From Pyropia haitanensis (lineage: Eukaryota > Rhodophyta > Bangiophyceae > Bangiales > Bangiaceae): a stretch of 64,000 nucleotides of DNA. Below are positions 31,750 through 44,298 of this stretch, one piece after another (position 1 is the stretch's first letter; each line of letters opens with the position of its first letter). The notes under the pieces were generated by a model. The model was not told the DNA's origin and searched no databases. It saw nothing but the letters and a program-made list of their open reading frames with translations. Location: positions 310,001 to 374,000 of the forward strand of contig SDUX01000004.1 of the NCBI GenBank assembly GCA_008729055.1, read 5' to 3'. Position numbers and translations under genes: made by a program.

Positions 31750-33026
31750 CCGGTCTAAAAGCTGTTGTGTGCCTTTTCGGATGGCGAGACGACGTGCAGC
31801 GACGTGACCGTGCATGGCCTGGACACTGACGCTGCACTGTGGCTCCCAGTGCGACTGAGGGAGCCGTACGGCGTGTGGCGGCGCCACAGACAGTGGCTGG
31901 GGAGGCACGCTCTGGTGGATGGCGATGCTATGGACAATGCTGTGCCTGTATTTTCTTTCTGTGTCCCGTGAGCCCCGTTTGCGTTGAGGTACTGGACGCG
32001 CACCGGCGATGGTCTAGTCCGTGTTGCCAGTACCGCCGCGCCAGAAAGGGACGCCGCGCCCTGCACTGCTGGTGCCCGGCATGGTGCGCGTTCACGGGAC
32101 GCGGGCGTAGGGGCGGTCACCATCCCGCACCGGCCGGCGGCCGTTGTCCCACCCGCCCCGCGTCCTACCCAGTGTGCGCACAGAGGAGCGGGGTCCGGGC
32201 GGCGTTGGCCTGTGCCCCCGCAGTCCTGGCCAGAGCACGCGCGGGGGGGTGCGGTGCTGCCCCTGTGGGCGCGCGGTGGCGCTCGCCAACGTCTCGGCCG
32301 CGGCCCGGTGGGTGGCTTCGCCGCTCGGGGAGGGTGGGGAACGGGGTTGTGCCTCCTCGAATCGACGGTGCGTGGGGTAGGCACACGCGTCGCCGGCAGG
32401 CGGCGCCGTGCCCGCGCGCGCCCCCGCCCCCCCCCCCCCACTCGCGCCGAATTGCACACCCCGCTCCCCCCCGCTGCCTCACCGGCGTTTTGTTGGGCTG
32501 TTGCCCTGCGGTCGCGGGGGGGAAGGGGGTGGTGGAGCGGGCAGCCCCGCGCCCCCCTCTTCCCCCTCCCCCTTCCCCTGTTGTTTTTTCTTTGGCCGCG
32601 CACGACGGCCGGCTCACGCTCGACGGCCAGCCGGGGGTCGGTCCGCCGGGGGCACGGGGGCGCTACGTTATTGCGTTGGGGGGGGGGGGGGGGGAGGGGA
32701 CCGCCGAACCTTGCACAGCGCCGGGCGTGGTGGCACGGGACGCACCGCCATGGGTGGGAACGGCGGTAGCCGCAGCAGGGTTGGAAGCGGCGGAGCGTGC
32801 GGAGTGGTCCCTCTGCCCCTGGCTAGCTACAGGACCAGCGTGGAGGCAAAGGATGGGGGGAGTCAAGCACGAAAATGTGCAAATTTGCTCACAAAAGTGC
32901 ACACGAGATCCGAGAAAGGAACAAGAAGAATACCAGGTCATTCGCTCTCCTCCCCCTCCACGCTACTCACGTCATATTCATCACTAGAGCTCTCGTCGTC
33001 CAGTTCGAATCCAATATACATCGATA
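31750..33026. other. Intergenic, 3' of BZW, ending at the 12 kb repeat
   Basis: About 1.3 kb. The first 900 bases are GC-rich with no recognised gene. Near the right end a short minus-strand acidic frame is present (listed separately). Confidence 0.45.
32938..33021 (-). CDS. Short acidic C-terminal coding remnant
   Basis: From ATG 33021 the minus strand reads MYIGFELDDESSSDEYDVSS then VEGEESE and stop. The frame is also open upstream, through the conserved 22-bp repeat (ACILFGGRAIS). Acidic Ser/Asp/Glu tails of this kind end many transposon-encoded proteins, and a similar tail is seen at 55435 (minus). It may be the last exon of a degraded gene, or chance. Confidence 0.25.
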   Translation of the reverse strand: MYIGFELDDESSSDEYDVSSVEGEESE

Positions 33027-33028
33027 TT

Positions 33029-33052
33029 GCACGTCCGCCAAAAAGTATACAT
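33029..33052 (+). repeat. Terminal repeat motif, left end
   Basis: GCACGTCCGCCAAAAAG followed by TATACAT. It is the exact inverse of 45283-45306 and nearly identical to 47316-47339 in the same orientation. Confidence 0.7.
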
Positions 33053-33238
33053 GCGGAAACTCGGCTGGAAAACCACCCCACCCTGGTGCGTCGCAATCCG
33101 TGGAGCACACGAAACTTGGCTCTGGTCTGCAGACCGCGGCACGATCTCGATGCTCATGAGTGGGCCATCCGGCCTAATCATCGCTCCGTGGACCCCTCTC
33201 AGGGGACCACTGCGATTAGGAACTGCCCCGACAAAGAA

Positions 33239-33378
33239 CTTTTCAGAAACTATTGGTGTTTCCTCATTAGGCCACCAGGGCAGGTGCTAATCCAGGCTTG
33301 GGAGGCGGGGGGGTTTGAATTGGGCGGCTCCGGGCCCGCGCGGACAGCAGTCCTTTTTAGAAACTATTGCGTTTCTCG
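33239..33378 (+). repeat. Imperfect ~27-bp direct repeat
   Basis: CTTTTCAGAAACTATTGGTG at 33239 and CTTTTTAGAAACTATTGCGT at 33351, each followed by TTTC, lie ~112 bases apart inside the left end of the 12 kb unit. They could be subterminal binding sites or a small tandem duplication. Confidence 0.5.
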
Positions 33379-33399
33379 GGTTCAGGTGGAGTGAGTTTT

Positions 33400-34724
33400 C
33401 TTGCTACAGACTGGCTTGGAGACCAGGTGGTTTGCGGAGGCGCTTCTGATTGGTGCAACGGGGTGACGCGGTTCTCTCGGGATCACCGGGGGACGGCGCT
33501 TCTCAGGCAGCCACTCTGGTGGGCCGGCTCGTAGGTCCCCTGCACAATCGATGCAAAGGGCGTGGGGCCTGCTGCGCGCGCTGCCTGCAGGCGGCCACTG
33601 CTGCGGCACCGGATTGCCTCAGACGGAGTCATTGGTGGTCTGCGTGTTGCGCTGCGGTGCTGAGGGCCTGTGCAGGGGCGCTCCTGATGTTATTGTCCGT
33701 TGCTCACTGCCGGGGCAGACTGGTTCCCTGCGATCCCAGACCCATTACGATAGGTCAACTACTTCTTGCCAGAAATGAAATCTTCCACGACGCCAGCCCA
33801 GAGAAGCCGGGTGTACACAAAAATATTTGTCCTCCATCTCGCGACTGCGTGCTGGAAGTGGCCACAACCTGGACTGTTCTTTCCCGCTCTGTCCGTCACA
33901 CCGGCGCCGGTTCCCACGATAACACCTTTGCACCTGCATATTTATGAGGTCTGGGAGCCCAAAATGAAAACCTGCAAGACTGATTCGTCGAAGGGGCTGC
34001 TCCATCACCCACATCCGCCACCGTGCGGATCGCGAGCGTCGTCGTCGCCGTCCTCCCCGCCGTGTTCTTCTTCCCCCTCCTCCCCGCCGTCGTTGTCACC
34101 GTCGTCCGGACCGTTCGCGTCGTTCTTTCCTCTCCACAATCTTCGTCCCATTCCCCCTCTCCTCGCCGACGCCTTACCCCCCTCTTTGCCGCCGTCGTAC
34201 CCCCCCTCGCTCCGGTCGTCGTCGCCGCTCACCCCTACCCGTCGTCCTGCCCCCCCCCCGCGACGCTGTCGCATTGTCCCTCTTTTCCGCAGTCCCTGCC
34301 CCTCCGACGTCGTCCTCGTCCCGCACCTTCTCGCCGTGGTCTTCCTATCGTGCTTAAACCGTCATTGGTCCCCCCTCCCCACCGTCGTCGTCCCCCCCCT
34401 CGCCGTCGCTTTCGTCCCCCCGTCGCCGACGCTGTCGTCGTCCCCCGCCTCCCCACCGTCGTCGTTCACCTCCCCCCACGCCGAAGCTGTTCCTCTCTTT
34501 CCCTCAGCGGCCGAGGCGGCCGCCCCGCCGCCGCCGTCACGCCCATCGTGGCGGTCGCCCACCAGGGCGGCGGCGGTGGCGGCGGAAGCGGTGGTGGCGT
34601 CGGCGGCAGCAGCGGCAGCAACCTCCGCTCCGCGCGCACGCGCCGCCGCCGCCCCCAATGAGCGGCCGCAACTGCGCCGGCGGCTGCGGCGGCGACGGCG
34701 CCGGCTTCGCGTCTCCCCCCCCCC
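33400..34724. other. Left part of the unit, no supported gene
   Basis: From 33400 to ~34000 the composition is ordinary with no coding signal. From 34020 to 34640 the sequence is made of CCGTCGTC-like and CCCTC-like repeats that translate as Ser/Pro-rich low complexity. Confidence 0.45.
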
Positions 34725-37700
34725 ATGGCCGCCGCCGTCGGGGACCTGCTCCTCGTCGGCGCGGTGGCGACCGGCCCCGCCGCCGCCGACGCGGCCGCCG
34801 TGCGCGGCACGTTGGCCGGGTGGCCCGCGGCGGCCGCCGCCGCCCCCTCCGCCGCCGCGGCGGTGCGCCTGCCCGGCGCCGCCGCCCGCGCGGCATCGGG
34901 GGTGGTGGCCGCGGCGGGAATGCTCGCCGCGCCCTCCGCGTCGGCGGCGGGGGGGGGGTCGCCGCACCCGTGGCGGCGCGCTTGACGGCCGCGCCGCCGC
35001 GGCGGCGGCCACCACGACGTGGGGCGCGCGGCGGTCGCGGCGGCGGCGGCGGTTGTGGGCGCCGTCGCGCGGCCGGCGGCGGCCGCGGCGGCCGCGGCGG
35101 CGGCGCTCGTCGCGGCCATGACGTCCGACGCCATCCGCGACGGTGAGTCGCGGGCGGTGGACCTCGGCCGCTAGGGCAACGTGTCGGCCGCCGCTTGCGC
35201 GGCCGAGACGGCCAAGCCGTGCTGCCTCGGCTGGGACGGCGCCGTCGCGGATCAGGCGGCGGTGGCGGGGGCGGTCGAGCGGGGGGCGCTCGGCTGCGTC
35301 GTGGCCGTCGGCGCGCTTTGGACGGTCGTGCCGACGCGTCACGGGGGGGACTGGGTGTACGTGCGGGCCGCAGCGGCGGGCGCGGTGGCGGGCGCGGCGG
35401 CGGGCGCGGTGGCGGGCGCGGCGGCGGGGGGGGGGGGGAGGGGGGGGGGGAGGCGGAGGTGGGGGGGGGCACTCACCTCCGCCGCCGCCGCCGCGTACGC
35501 GGGGGCGGTCCGGGACCCGGCCGCCGCGGCGGCCGCGGCAGGCTAGCCGGACCCGCCACGCTGTACGGCGGCGGGCGGCCTGTCAGCGGCGCTGCGGGGC
35601 CTCGAGGTGCCCTTCCTCGCCGCGGTCACGCCCGCCTACGAGCGGGCGCCCAGCAGCGGCTTTGCGCGTGGCGAGGCGTACGCGTCGCTCGCGGCGCGCG
35701 TGCACGCGACGCGCGCAGACGACGACTCGTTTGGGCTCACCGCCGCCCGCGTGCCATCGCTGCTGCTGCTCGGCGCCGCGCTCGGCGCGGTGCTGCCGGT
35801 GGTGGGGGTGGTGCTGGCGAATTGTGCGTGGTCGCTGGGGGCGGCCAACCTCGTCGCGTCCCGCGTCGGCCTCGGCGTTGCGGGCGTTGGGGTGCTGGGC
35901 GTGGGCGCGCTCGCAACGGCGGGGCTGGCGCGCGCGGTCGGCGCCGCGGTGACGCCGCCGGCGTTTCACCTGGGGCCGCCTGCGGCGGTGGTGGTGGGCG
36001 CGGTCGACCTGTTTATGCTGGTGCTGGCGGTGTTGGCCACGGGGCAGGGGGGGTTTGGGGGGGGGGGGGGGGGTGGCGGCGGTGGTGGCGGGGGGCAAGG
36101 AAGGCCGCCTCTGCCGCCGCAAGCGCCAGCACCTCTGGCTCCGCGGGCGGCGGCGGACGCGGCGGCCGCCCCAGCCGCGACAGCGGCGACGTGGCCGACG
36201 CGCACGTCACGGAAGCGCACGGGCGGCTGTACGCGGCGGCGGCGGCGGTGGTCCCCTCCTCGGTGGTCGCGGCGGCGGCAACGGCGGCGGCAGTCGGCGC
36301 GGCCGCCGCCCTCTCCCGCGTCCCCGCCGTCCGCGCGTAGAGCGCGACCGTCGCGCTCGCCGCCGCCGCCGCCGCCGCCGCCCGCCTCGCGCTGCTGCTG
36401 CCGCTGGCCGCCGCCGACACGCTGCGGGTGCTTGCGGGCGGCCTCGACGGCGCGCCCTGCTACCGGGTGCTGCTCGAGGGGGGGGGCCTCGGCGGCGAGG
36501 CGTGCTGCTGGCGCCGGTCGGCGCCGACGGGGCGGCTCGTCGCCGCCGCGCGCGACGGGCTGGCCGCGCGGGTGCTGCTGCGGGCGCGCCCGCGCGGCAC
36601 CGCCGCGACCGCCATCGTTGCCGCGGCGGTCGTTGGCGGCAGCGCCGCCGCTGCCGCCGTCGCGGCGCACCACTACCGCCGCGGCGCGGCGGCGTGGCGG
36701 CGGCTCCTTGCCCGCTCCGCGGCGGCGGCCTACCGCCGCCTCGACGCGGAGCGGTTTGGCCTCGCGCCAGCCGTCCTCGTCACCACCGCCGCGCCGGGCG
36801 CGTCGTTTGAGCTGCCGGGGCGCCAGCGCGCCCTGCTGACGACGCAGCTGCTGCTGGCGGCGGCGGCGAATGTGAGCGCGCACCCGCCGCTGCGGGAGCA
36901 GAGCTGGTACGGCCCCGCGGCGGGGTCGCTGCTCGCCTACTCGGCGGCGCTCGACGGGCCGCCGCCGGCGGGGGCGGGCGCGCGGGGCGTCGACGCGGTC
37001 GTGCCGGTCGACCGGTTTAGTGAGCGGCTTGCGGGGTGGGCGTCGACGGTGGGGACCGCCGCCGCGCTCGACATCTACTGCTATGACCAGGCGGATACGG
37101 AGGGCGTGGCGGAGGGGGGTGGGGCGGCCGCGGGGGGGCGCGCCAAGGCAGAGCCTGACGGGAGGACCGCCAGCGGCGGTGGCGGCGGCGGCAGCGGCAG
37201 CAGCGGCGGCGACGGCTGCGACGACAGCGGCGGTGACTGTGTGGGGGGAGGGGGGGGCGCCACCGACAACGCCGGCGCGCCGGCCGGCGCGCCCGGCGCG
37301 GCCGACGCGGGCCGCGCCGACGCGCCGGCGACGGCGGCGGCGGCGGCCCCCCCCCGCGCCAGCGGCCGCGTGCGGGTGCCGTGCTCGGCGGGCACCGTCG
37401 GCAACGCGCCGACGGTCACGCCCGTCGCGATGGCGACGCCCACCCCCGGCGGCGGGGGCGGCGGCGGGGAACCCCCCCCCCCCCGCGGAGGCGACCCCCC
37501 CCGCGACGCGGCTGCTGCGCATCAATGGCGGCCGCCAGCGGTTTGCGTTTTGGAACGTGTCGACGCCCGACGACGCGGCGGCGGCGGCCGCGTCCGCGCG
37601 CGCCGCGGTCGCGGCGGCGGCTGTCAATGGCGACGCCGCCTTCCTCGTTGGCCGCCTCTTTGCCGACACGGAGGAGCCCGCGACGGTCGGCCACGACGCG

Positions 37701-38046
37701 GCCGCGACGGTCTCCGCGGCGACGGCGGCGATCGCGGCGGTGGTGGGGGCGGCCACGCGCAGCGCGCGGCTGACGGCGGTGGTGACAGCCGCTGCGGCGG
37801 CGGTGAGGCAGGCGGCGGCGGTGGCGCAGGCGGCGGCGGTGGGCGTCGCGGCGGGCCGGCACGTGTGTGCGGTGACGCTCGTGCACCTGGCGCTGACGGG
37901 GGGGCTGACCGCGACCGTGTCGCTGCACGTGGCGTATGTGTACATGGTCGCGCCGGGGGAGGGGGGAGGCGGGGAGGGGAAGGAGCCCACGTCCGGCGGC
38001 TGCAGCGCCCACAGCGGCGTCGCGGCGGCGGTGGGGCTGGGCGGTG

Positions 38047-38084
<38 letters not shown>

Positions 38085-40507
38085 GGCGGCGGCGGCGGGT
38101 GGCCCTCCAAGCGCCCGCGCGGGCCGAGCGGCCGCAGCTCCGCGTCGTCGGCGACCACTCCAGGCGGCCTCCCCCCCCGCCGCCGCGGCGGCGGACCCTT
38201 GCGCGGCGCTGCGCTCCCCCGTCGCGGCGGTGGCGTCGGCGCTCCGCGGTGACGCGAGCGGCGCCTGGTTTGGCCCGCGCCGCCGCCGCCGCGCGGCGGC
38301 CGCGCTCGGCGCCGCCGCGGCGGGCGCGGTGTGGGGGTCGGCCGCCGCCGCTGCCGCGGCGGGCTCGGTGTGGGCCGCGTCTGCGGCGGCCGCGGCGGGG
38401 GGGGCGCCGTTGGGGGGGGGGGGGCCGCCGGGTCCCGCCGCGGTGCGACCGACGGTGGCGGACAGGTGGCTGTTGGGGGTGGCGGCGGCGGCGGTGAATG
38501 GGCTGCTGCTGACGCCGCTGCTGCTGCGGGTGGGGGGGCCTCTGCCGGGGTGGGCGCTGCCGCCGCCGCCGCCACTGCAGCTGCCGCCGACGGCGTGGCT
38601 GTGGGCTGGGGGGGGGCGGAACGACGCGGCGTCACGTGCCTCGGTTCCTGTCGCTCTAGGCGGGGGTGGGGGGGGGGGCGCCGCGGCAGCATCGCCGCCG
38701 GCCGCCGCCGCCGCCGCCACGGCGTCGCCCGCGTCGGCCTTGGCCCCGTCGGCGGCGGCCGGCACCGCCGCGGCCGCCGCGGCCACCGGTGGCTGGGCCC
38801 AACTCCGCCGCAGTAGCAGCGGCTCGGCCGCGGCAGCGACAGGCGTGGCGGCCGACGTGCCGCACGCGCACGGCGACCACCCGCGGTGTCACGCGCACCA
38901 CCGGCGGCGGGCGGCGCGCCACCACCGGCGGTACCCGTCGCTGCAGCCGTTGCCATCGTCGTCGCGCTCGACGAGCGCGTTGTCGTCGGGCTCGTCGTCG
39001 CCGTGGCCGCTGACCTGGTCCCGGACGGCGACGCCGTCGGCGGGGGGCGGTGGCGGCAGCGCCAGCGCCACGCGGGGCGCCACCGGGGCGGTGACAGTGA
39101 CAGTTTTCCAGACGGGGGTGGCGGGGGGCGTCGCCGCCGCCGCGACGGCGCTGCTCGACGGCCGCCGTCGGCCATCTGCGGTGGCGGCCGTCCCGCTGCC
39201 GCTGCCGCTGTTGCCGCCGCTGCCGCCTCTGCCGCCGCCGTCGACGCGGCCGCCGCCGGCCAAGCGCCGTTACCATCAGCGCCGTTACCATCAGCGGGCG
39301 GCAGCCGCCGACGACGGTGCGCCGCCGAGGCAGCCGCCCCCTTAACCCCGACCCCCACCACCACCCCCCTCCCGGCCGGTGCGTTTCATCCGGCTTGCAA
39401 CGGCGATTGCCGCGCGCGGCGACGTGCCGCCGCCGCCGCCGCCGCAGCCGTACCCCCCACGGCCACTGGCGCCCTTTCCAGCGGTGGCGGCTGCTGTCGA
39501 CGCGCCCGCGTGGACGTCCGCGGTGGCGGCGGCAGTGCCGGCGGCGGCAGCGGCCGCAGCGGCGCAGCCGCCGCCGCCACCTCCGCCGGCACTGCCACTC
39601 GCTTGGGCGGTGAGGGCCACCGCCGCCGCCGCAGCGGCGGTGACGGCGACGGCGACGGCGACGGCTGCTGCGTCCGCGGCTGCGGCGGGGTGTGTCGCCG
39701 GGCCGTTGCCGCTGCCGCTGCACCTGTCGTGGCGGCCACCGCCCCCGCCGCCGCCACCGCCGCCGATACTGCCGCTGCCGTCGCGGGCGCCGCCGCCGCC
39801 ACCTCCGCGGGCCCCCCCTTCCGCCACTCCCGCTGTCGTCGCTGCCGCCCCCGCCGCCATCCGTCGTGTACATGCCGGTGCCGCGGCCGGCGTGGCGGCC
39901 GCGTCAGCGGCAGCAGGTTGGTGTCCCCGCCTGCGGCGCGGCTGGAGTGGCGCCAACGTCGGCGGCGGGGGCAGCGGCGGCCGCTAGCGGCGCCGGGCCC
40001 GCGCTCGCCTCGGCGCCCGCAGCGTCTGCGCCACGCGTGGCCTTTGCGCGGGCGACGTACGCGGTGCCTGTTGAAAGGCGGGGCGCCAAGCCGCAGGCAC
40101 CTGTGCCGTCGGCAGGCGGCAGCAGAAACGTCGGCGGCGACGACAGCAGCGGCGGTGGTGGCGGTGGTGGCGACGATGGTAGTGGTGGGAGTGCCGGCGT
40201 CGTCCCCAATTCGGTCGCCCCCGGTACACCTGCCGGTGTGTCCATCCAGCGGGCCGCCGCTGTACCTTCTTCTGCCGCGGCCCCCAAGCCGGCCCCCGCT
40301 GCCGCCCCACGTGCGACCGCCCCCTTCGTTGGCGTCTGTGGAGAATCGGCCGCGCCGGTGGTCCCTGCCGCCGTGGTCGTCCCGGTCGGCCCGCCTTTCC
40401 CGGGCGGCGGTGCACCGCCGCCGTCCACGCCGGGCTCGTCCGTGAGCTTTGAGGCGTCGACGCCTGGGCAGGCGCCGGGGGGAGGCGCGGGGGGCACCCG
40501 CCGGGAC

Positions 40508-40544
<37 letters not shown>

Positions 40545-40852
40545 AGCCGCCGCTTTCTGTGGCACCGCTGGGATTGGCGCAGGGCGTGACGCCTTGTCCG
40601 GCTGGCGCCGCGGCGAGGGGGCGTCACGGGCTCGGCGCGCCGCCGCCGCCGCCAACGCTTGTGTCTACATGGACGCCACCCGCCGCGGTGCCAGTGGCTG
40701 CGGCGACGGCGGCGGCGACGGCGACGGCGGCAACGACGGCGACGGCGACTGTAGCGGCGGCGGGGGGGCTCCCCCTGGCGAAAGCGGGGGCGTGGGAGAC
40801 GCCGCTCCACGCGTTTTGCGCCATCGTCCTGGCCGCCGAGCGCCTGCCCTGA
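34725..40852 (+). pseudogene. Gene A, long copy: decayed multi-pass membrane-like Ala-rich protein
   Basis: A single protein-like path can be followed over 6 kb, but only by crossing in-frame stops (34983 TGA, 35172 TAG, 35544 TAG, 36338 TAG) and frame changes at homopolymers (near 36060, 37480 and after 38600). Recognisable parts: CLGWDGAVADQAAVAGAVER (Cys-containing ectodomain), LPVVGVVLANCAWSLGAANL plus further hydrophobic helices, AAVVVGAVDLFMLVLAVLAT, the block LREQSWYGPAAGSLLAYSAA, RFAFWNVSTPDDAA, ALTGGLTATVSLHVAYVYMV and the C-terminus GAWETPLHAFCAIVLAAERL. The terminal part (39379-40852) is present, shortened, in the inverted copy. No family is recognised. The stops cannot be explained by run-length errors, so this copy is most likely a pseudogene. 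Confidence 0.5.
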
Positions 40853-41234
40853 GCGCGCACGTGCCGCCTGTACGGACGGAGACGATCGGAGCTTACGGAG
40901 GTGGAGGGGCAACGGGTTGGATATGGGCATGGCGGGGGTGGGGGTAGCGGGATGCGGGTATGGGAGAGCACTTATGGGGAAGGGGGGGAAATCAGAGCGC
41001 CATAAGGCGTGCATGACTCGACGGCTGCGCGCAGGCAGGTAGCATTGCCACTGCACTTTGTCTTGCGGGGGGGGGCCATCCAGCGCTGCCCCTACTCGGA
41101 ACAGTGGAGCACGTCCCCCCCCCCTCCCCGCGCCTCCACCCCCCTCCCCCACGCACCGCCCCCGCCCGTGATCCGCAACGACCGCCACCATCCGCGGCAC
41201 GTCCATAATCGTCGCCTGCGCCGCAACGCACGCG

Positions 41235-43908
41235 TCAGCAGCGCGACGGAGCGGACTGCGCCCCCCCCCCCCCGGCCCACCCTCCTCCCCCCCCGGCCAC
41301 CAGCGGATGGCAGCGCGGTGCCGCCCGCGGCGCCGCCCCCCCCTGCCCCCCACGGCGCGCGCGGCGGGCCGCCCGCCGCCATCGTCGCAGCAGGGCGACG
41401 GCCGCCCGCCGCGACGTTGCCGCCGCAGTCGACGCGCCGAGGCAGGCGCCAAACGCGTCGCCGTCGCGGAGGCCGCCGACGAGCGTCACCGCGATGCCAC
41501 CGCCGCGGCCAGCGGCGGCAGGGAGCCGCCTGCCGCGGCGGCCGCGGCTACCAGCCACGCCCGCCGCGAGACGACGCCGCCCGGTCCAGCGGGCGCGCCA
41601 CCGCCGCGGCGGCCGCCGCTGCGGGCAGCGCGCCAACGACGGGGCGCCGGCGGCGCCGCTCCGAAGGGGCAGAGCTCCACCACCGCCGCGCCTGGGCGAA
41701 GGAATCCCACCGCCGCCGCGTAGGCGGGGTCGTGGGGGAAGATGACCAAGTCGGCTGCCGCGAACGTGACGGCTGAGTCGTTGAGCGCCTCGCGACGGAG
41801 GGTGGTGACGGTCAGGTCCAGCGGCGCCGCCGCGGCGGCCACCGCCTTTTCCACAGCCGCCAACGGCGAGGACGCGACGAGCAGCGCGGGCGCCGCCGCC
41901 GCCGCGGCAGCGCTGGCGGCGGGCGCTGGCGGCGCAGCGGCTGCTTCCAGTGCATCCTGCAGGCCGTAGAGATTCTCGAGGTGATGCGGCCGCCGCCCGC
42001 GCGCGACGACGGGTACTACCAGCACCACGCGCAGCCGGCACGGCGCGTGCGACCGCGGGCGGGCCAAGCGCCCCAGCGGCAGGTCCGACATGCGCACGCC
42101 GGCGGCCGCTGCTAGCTTGAGCGGCAGCGCCGGCGGCCGCGGCGACAGCTGCAGCGGCCGCCGCCACGCCAGCGCCCCCACGGGCACCCACTCGAAGTCC
42201 GTCGTGCCCGCCACCACCGACCGGTAGCAGACGAGGCCGGCCGCCAACGGGTCGCCGACAGCAAAAGGCGGCGGCGGCGGCGAGGTCGGCGGGCGCACCC
42301 GGCCTCGCCGCGGGCGCGGCGACCGCCCTCGACTCGCCCGAGGCGGCGGCCGCGACCGCCCCAACCCCGCCTTCCAGCGCGGCTAGTGCGGCGCCGCCGA
42401 CGACCGGCCGCAGCGGCCGCCGCGGCAGCAGCGCACACGAGCTGCGGGCCACCCCCGACACACGCGTACCGGCGGCGGCCGCCGCCCAGCTCGCCCGCCG
42501 CCGCCCGCACGTACGCTTGCCCGCGGAAGAGGCGGTAGAGGCGGGAGGCGGTGCGGCGGGTGCAGTCACGCCCGCCCATGCTCACGTCGCACGCAGCCGC
42601 CGACCCTCCTGACGCGGCCAGCGGGTTTCCGCCCGCCTCCGGCGCCACACGGCCGCCACCCGTCGCAGCCGTCCGCCGCGCGCCCCGACCGGTAGCCGAG
42701 GTGACCCGTCACGCCCAGCCGGTCCGCGTCGACGGCCAGCGCGGGCGCCCCGGTCGTCCCGCTCCGATAGCCGGACGGGCGTGCCGGCGGGCGCGGCCAG
42801 TACCCGGCAACTGCGTGACGGCTGGGCCGGCGATGGCCGCCGCGGCGCCCGCGACGGCGCCGGCCACGGCGGCGCCGCCCTTGCTCGCCACCGGCCCGTC
42901 GGCGGCGGCGGTGGCCGCGCCGCCATCCGCCGCCAGCCGGGCGGCGCCATCGCCAGAGGGCGGCGGCGACGAGCGGGGGCGCCGCGCGCCCGACGACGCG
43001 CGGCGCGACCGGGCGCCGCCGCCGCCACTGCCGCTGCCAGCGGCGGTGGCGGCGGCAGCGGCGGTGGCGGCGGCGGTGGCGGCGGTGGCGGCGGCAGCGG
43101 CGGATGACGCGGCGGCGGCGGCGGGGGCAGCAGCGCCGGCGGCAGCGTCGGCTGGCCTCTCCTCCTCCTCCCACCGCCGCTTGCCCGTCACCCCCCCCCC
43201 CGCGTCTGGCGTCGCGGCTGGCGCCACCCCCACCCCCCCCCACAGCTCGGCCGGATACAGCAACGGCTCCGGGCAATAGAGCGCGCCCGCCGCCCCCCCC
43301 CCCCCGGCGCCCCCCGCGCGCGCCCCCCCGCGTCCTCGGCCTGCACCATAATCGTCAGAAGCGTCAGCCCCCGCCGCATCGACGACTGCGCGCGCGAGTC
43401 GTACGGCCGACTCGGGCACCAGGCCGCCCAGTGGGCGACGATCACGTCCATCACCTCGACGACCGTAAAGCTCGGCGCGTCCACGGCCGTGCGGCCGCGG
43501 GCGGCGGCGGCGCACCCGCCGCCGCCACCGCCGCCGTCGCCGCCACGTCGCTGCCGTCCGAGTTGGCCAAGCTCCCAGTCTCGCTGTAGTCGTCGAGCGA
43601 GTCGGGGTCCCGGCCGCCCGCGCGGGCGGCAGCACGCGCGCCACGCTCGGCCGCCGCGGCGGCGGAGCAACGGCCGCAGCGGAGGCCGTGCGCGGCGCCG
43701 CCGCTGCGGTTGCTGGCGGCGCTGCCGGTGAAGGCACTGCCGGCGGCGGCGGCGGCGGCGGCTGCGGCGGCGACGCCGTGCCGTCGGCGGTGGTGGCCAC
43801 CGCGGCGTGACCCGCGCGGCCGTCGTCACCGCCACCACCGGTGGGAGCGACTATCTACGGCAGCGACGGCGGGGACGGCCACAGGCGACTCCCGCCGCTG
43901 CTGCCAAG

Positions 43909-43949
<41 letters not shown>

Positions 43950-44298
43950 TGCCGCCCCCACCGCCACTGCCGCTACTGCCAGACAAGCCGGCGGGCAGGC
44001 CGCCGCCCCCTCCCCCGCCGAACGAGAGCGGCGCCGTCACAAACGACACGCCTGGCAGCGCCGGTGGGGAGAGGCAAAGGGGGACCCCGCCGCCGGGGGT
44101 GCCGGCGGCAGCGGGAGGGACAGCGTCGGAGGAGGAGGCGGACGGGGTGGCGCGGACGGGTCTGGTGACTCCATTTGCCGCTGGCAGAACCGGGCCGCCC
44201 AGGCCAACAGGGGGAGGGGGGGAACGGCGAGGTGAGGAGCGCCGCCAAATAGGGGGAGTGAGGGGCGCGGCGACCATCACGGGGGGGGGGGAAGCCAT
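41235..44298 (-). pseudogene. Gene B, left copy: Gly/Ala-rich protein with GT61-like stretch, frameshifted
   Basis: Read on the minus strand from ATG 44298 (MASPPPVMVAAPLTPPIWRR). The same blocks as in the right copy follow: VLPAANGVTRPVRATPSASS, a poly-Gly tract, SLDDYSETGSLANSDGSDVA, VDAPSFTVVEVMDVIVAHWA, YDSRAQSSMRRGLTLLTIM, ALYCPEPLLYPAELWGGVGV, RLYRLFRGQAYVRAA, FEWVPVGALAWRRPLQLSP, PHHLENLYGLQDAL, DLTVTTLRREALNDSAVTFA and AADLVIFPHDPAYAAAVGFL followed by RPGAAVVELCPFG. The last two blocks resemble the C-terminal core of GT61/DUF563 glycosyltransferases, where a 'aD-hhhhpH-A-lxn-hFl-pGa-hhEl-P' pattern is typical. The blocks are in different frames, and a stop (43855) interrupts after PSPPSLP. 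Relative to the right copy it lacks ~0.7 kb. Confidence 0.45.

Noticed and set aside
35966..39364. 1,132-codon minus-strand open frame across gene A
   Set aside because: It is pure Arg/Pro/Ala low complexity created by GC skew. The plus strand shows hydrophobic helices and Cys-containing segments in order, so the minus frame is a shadow.
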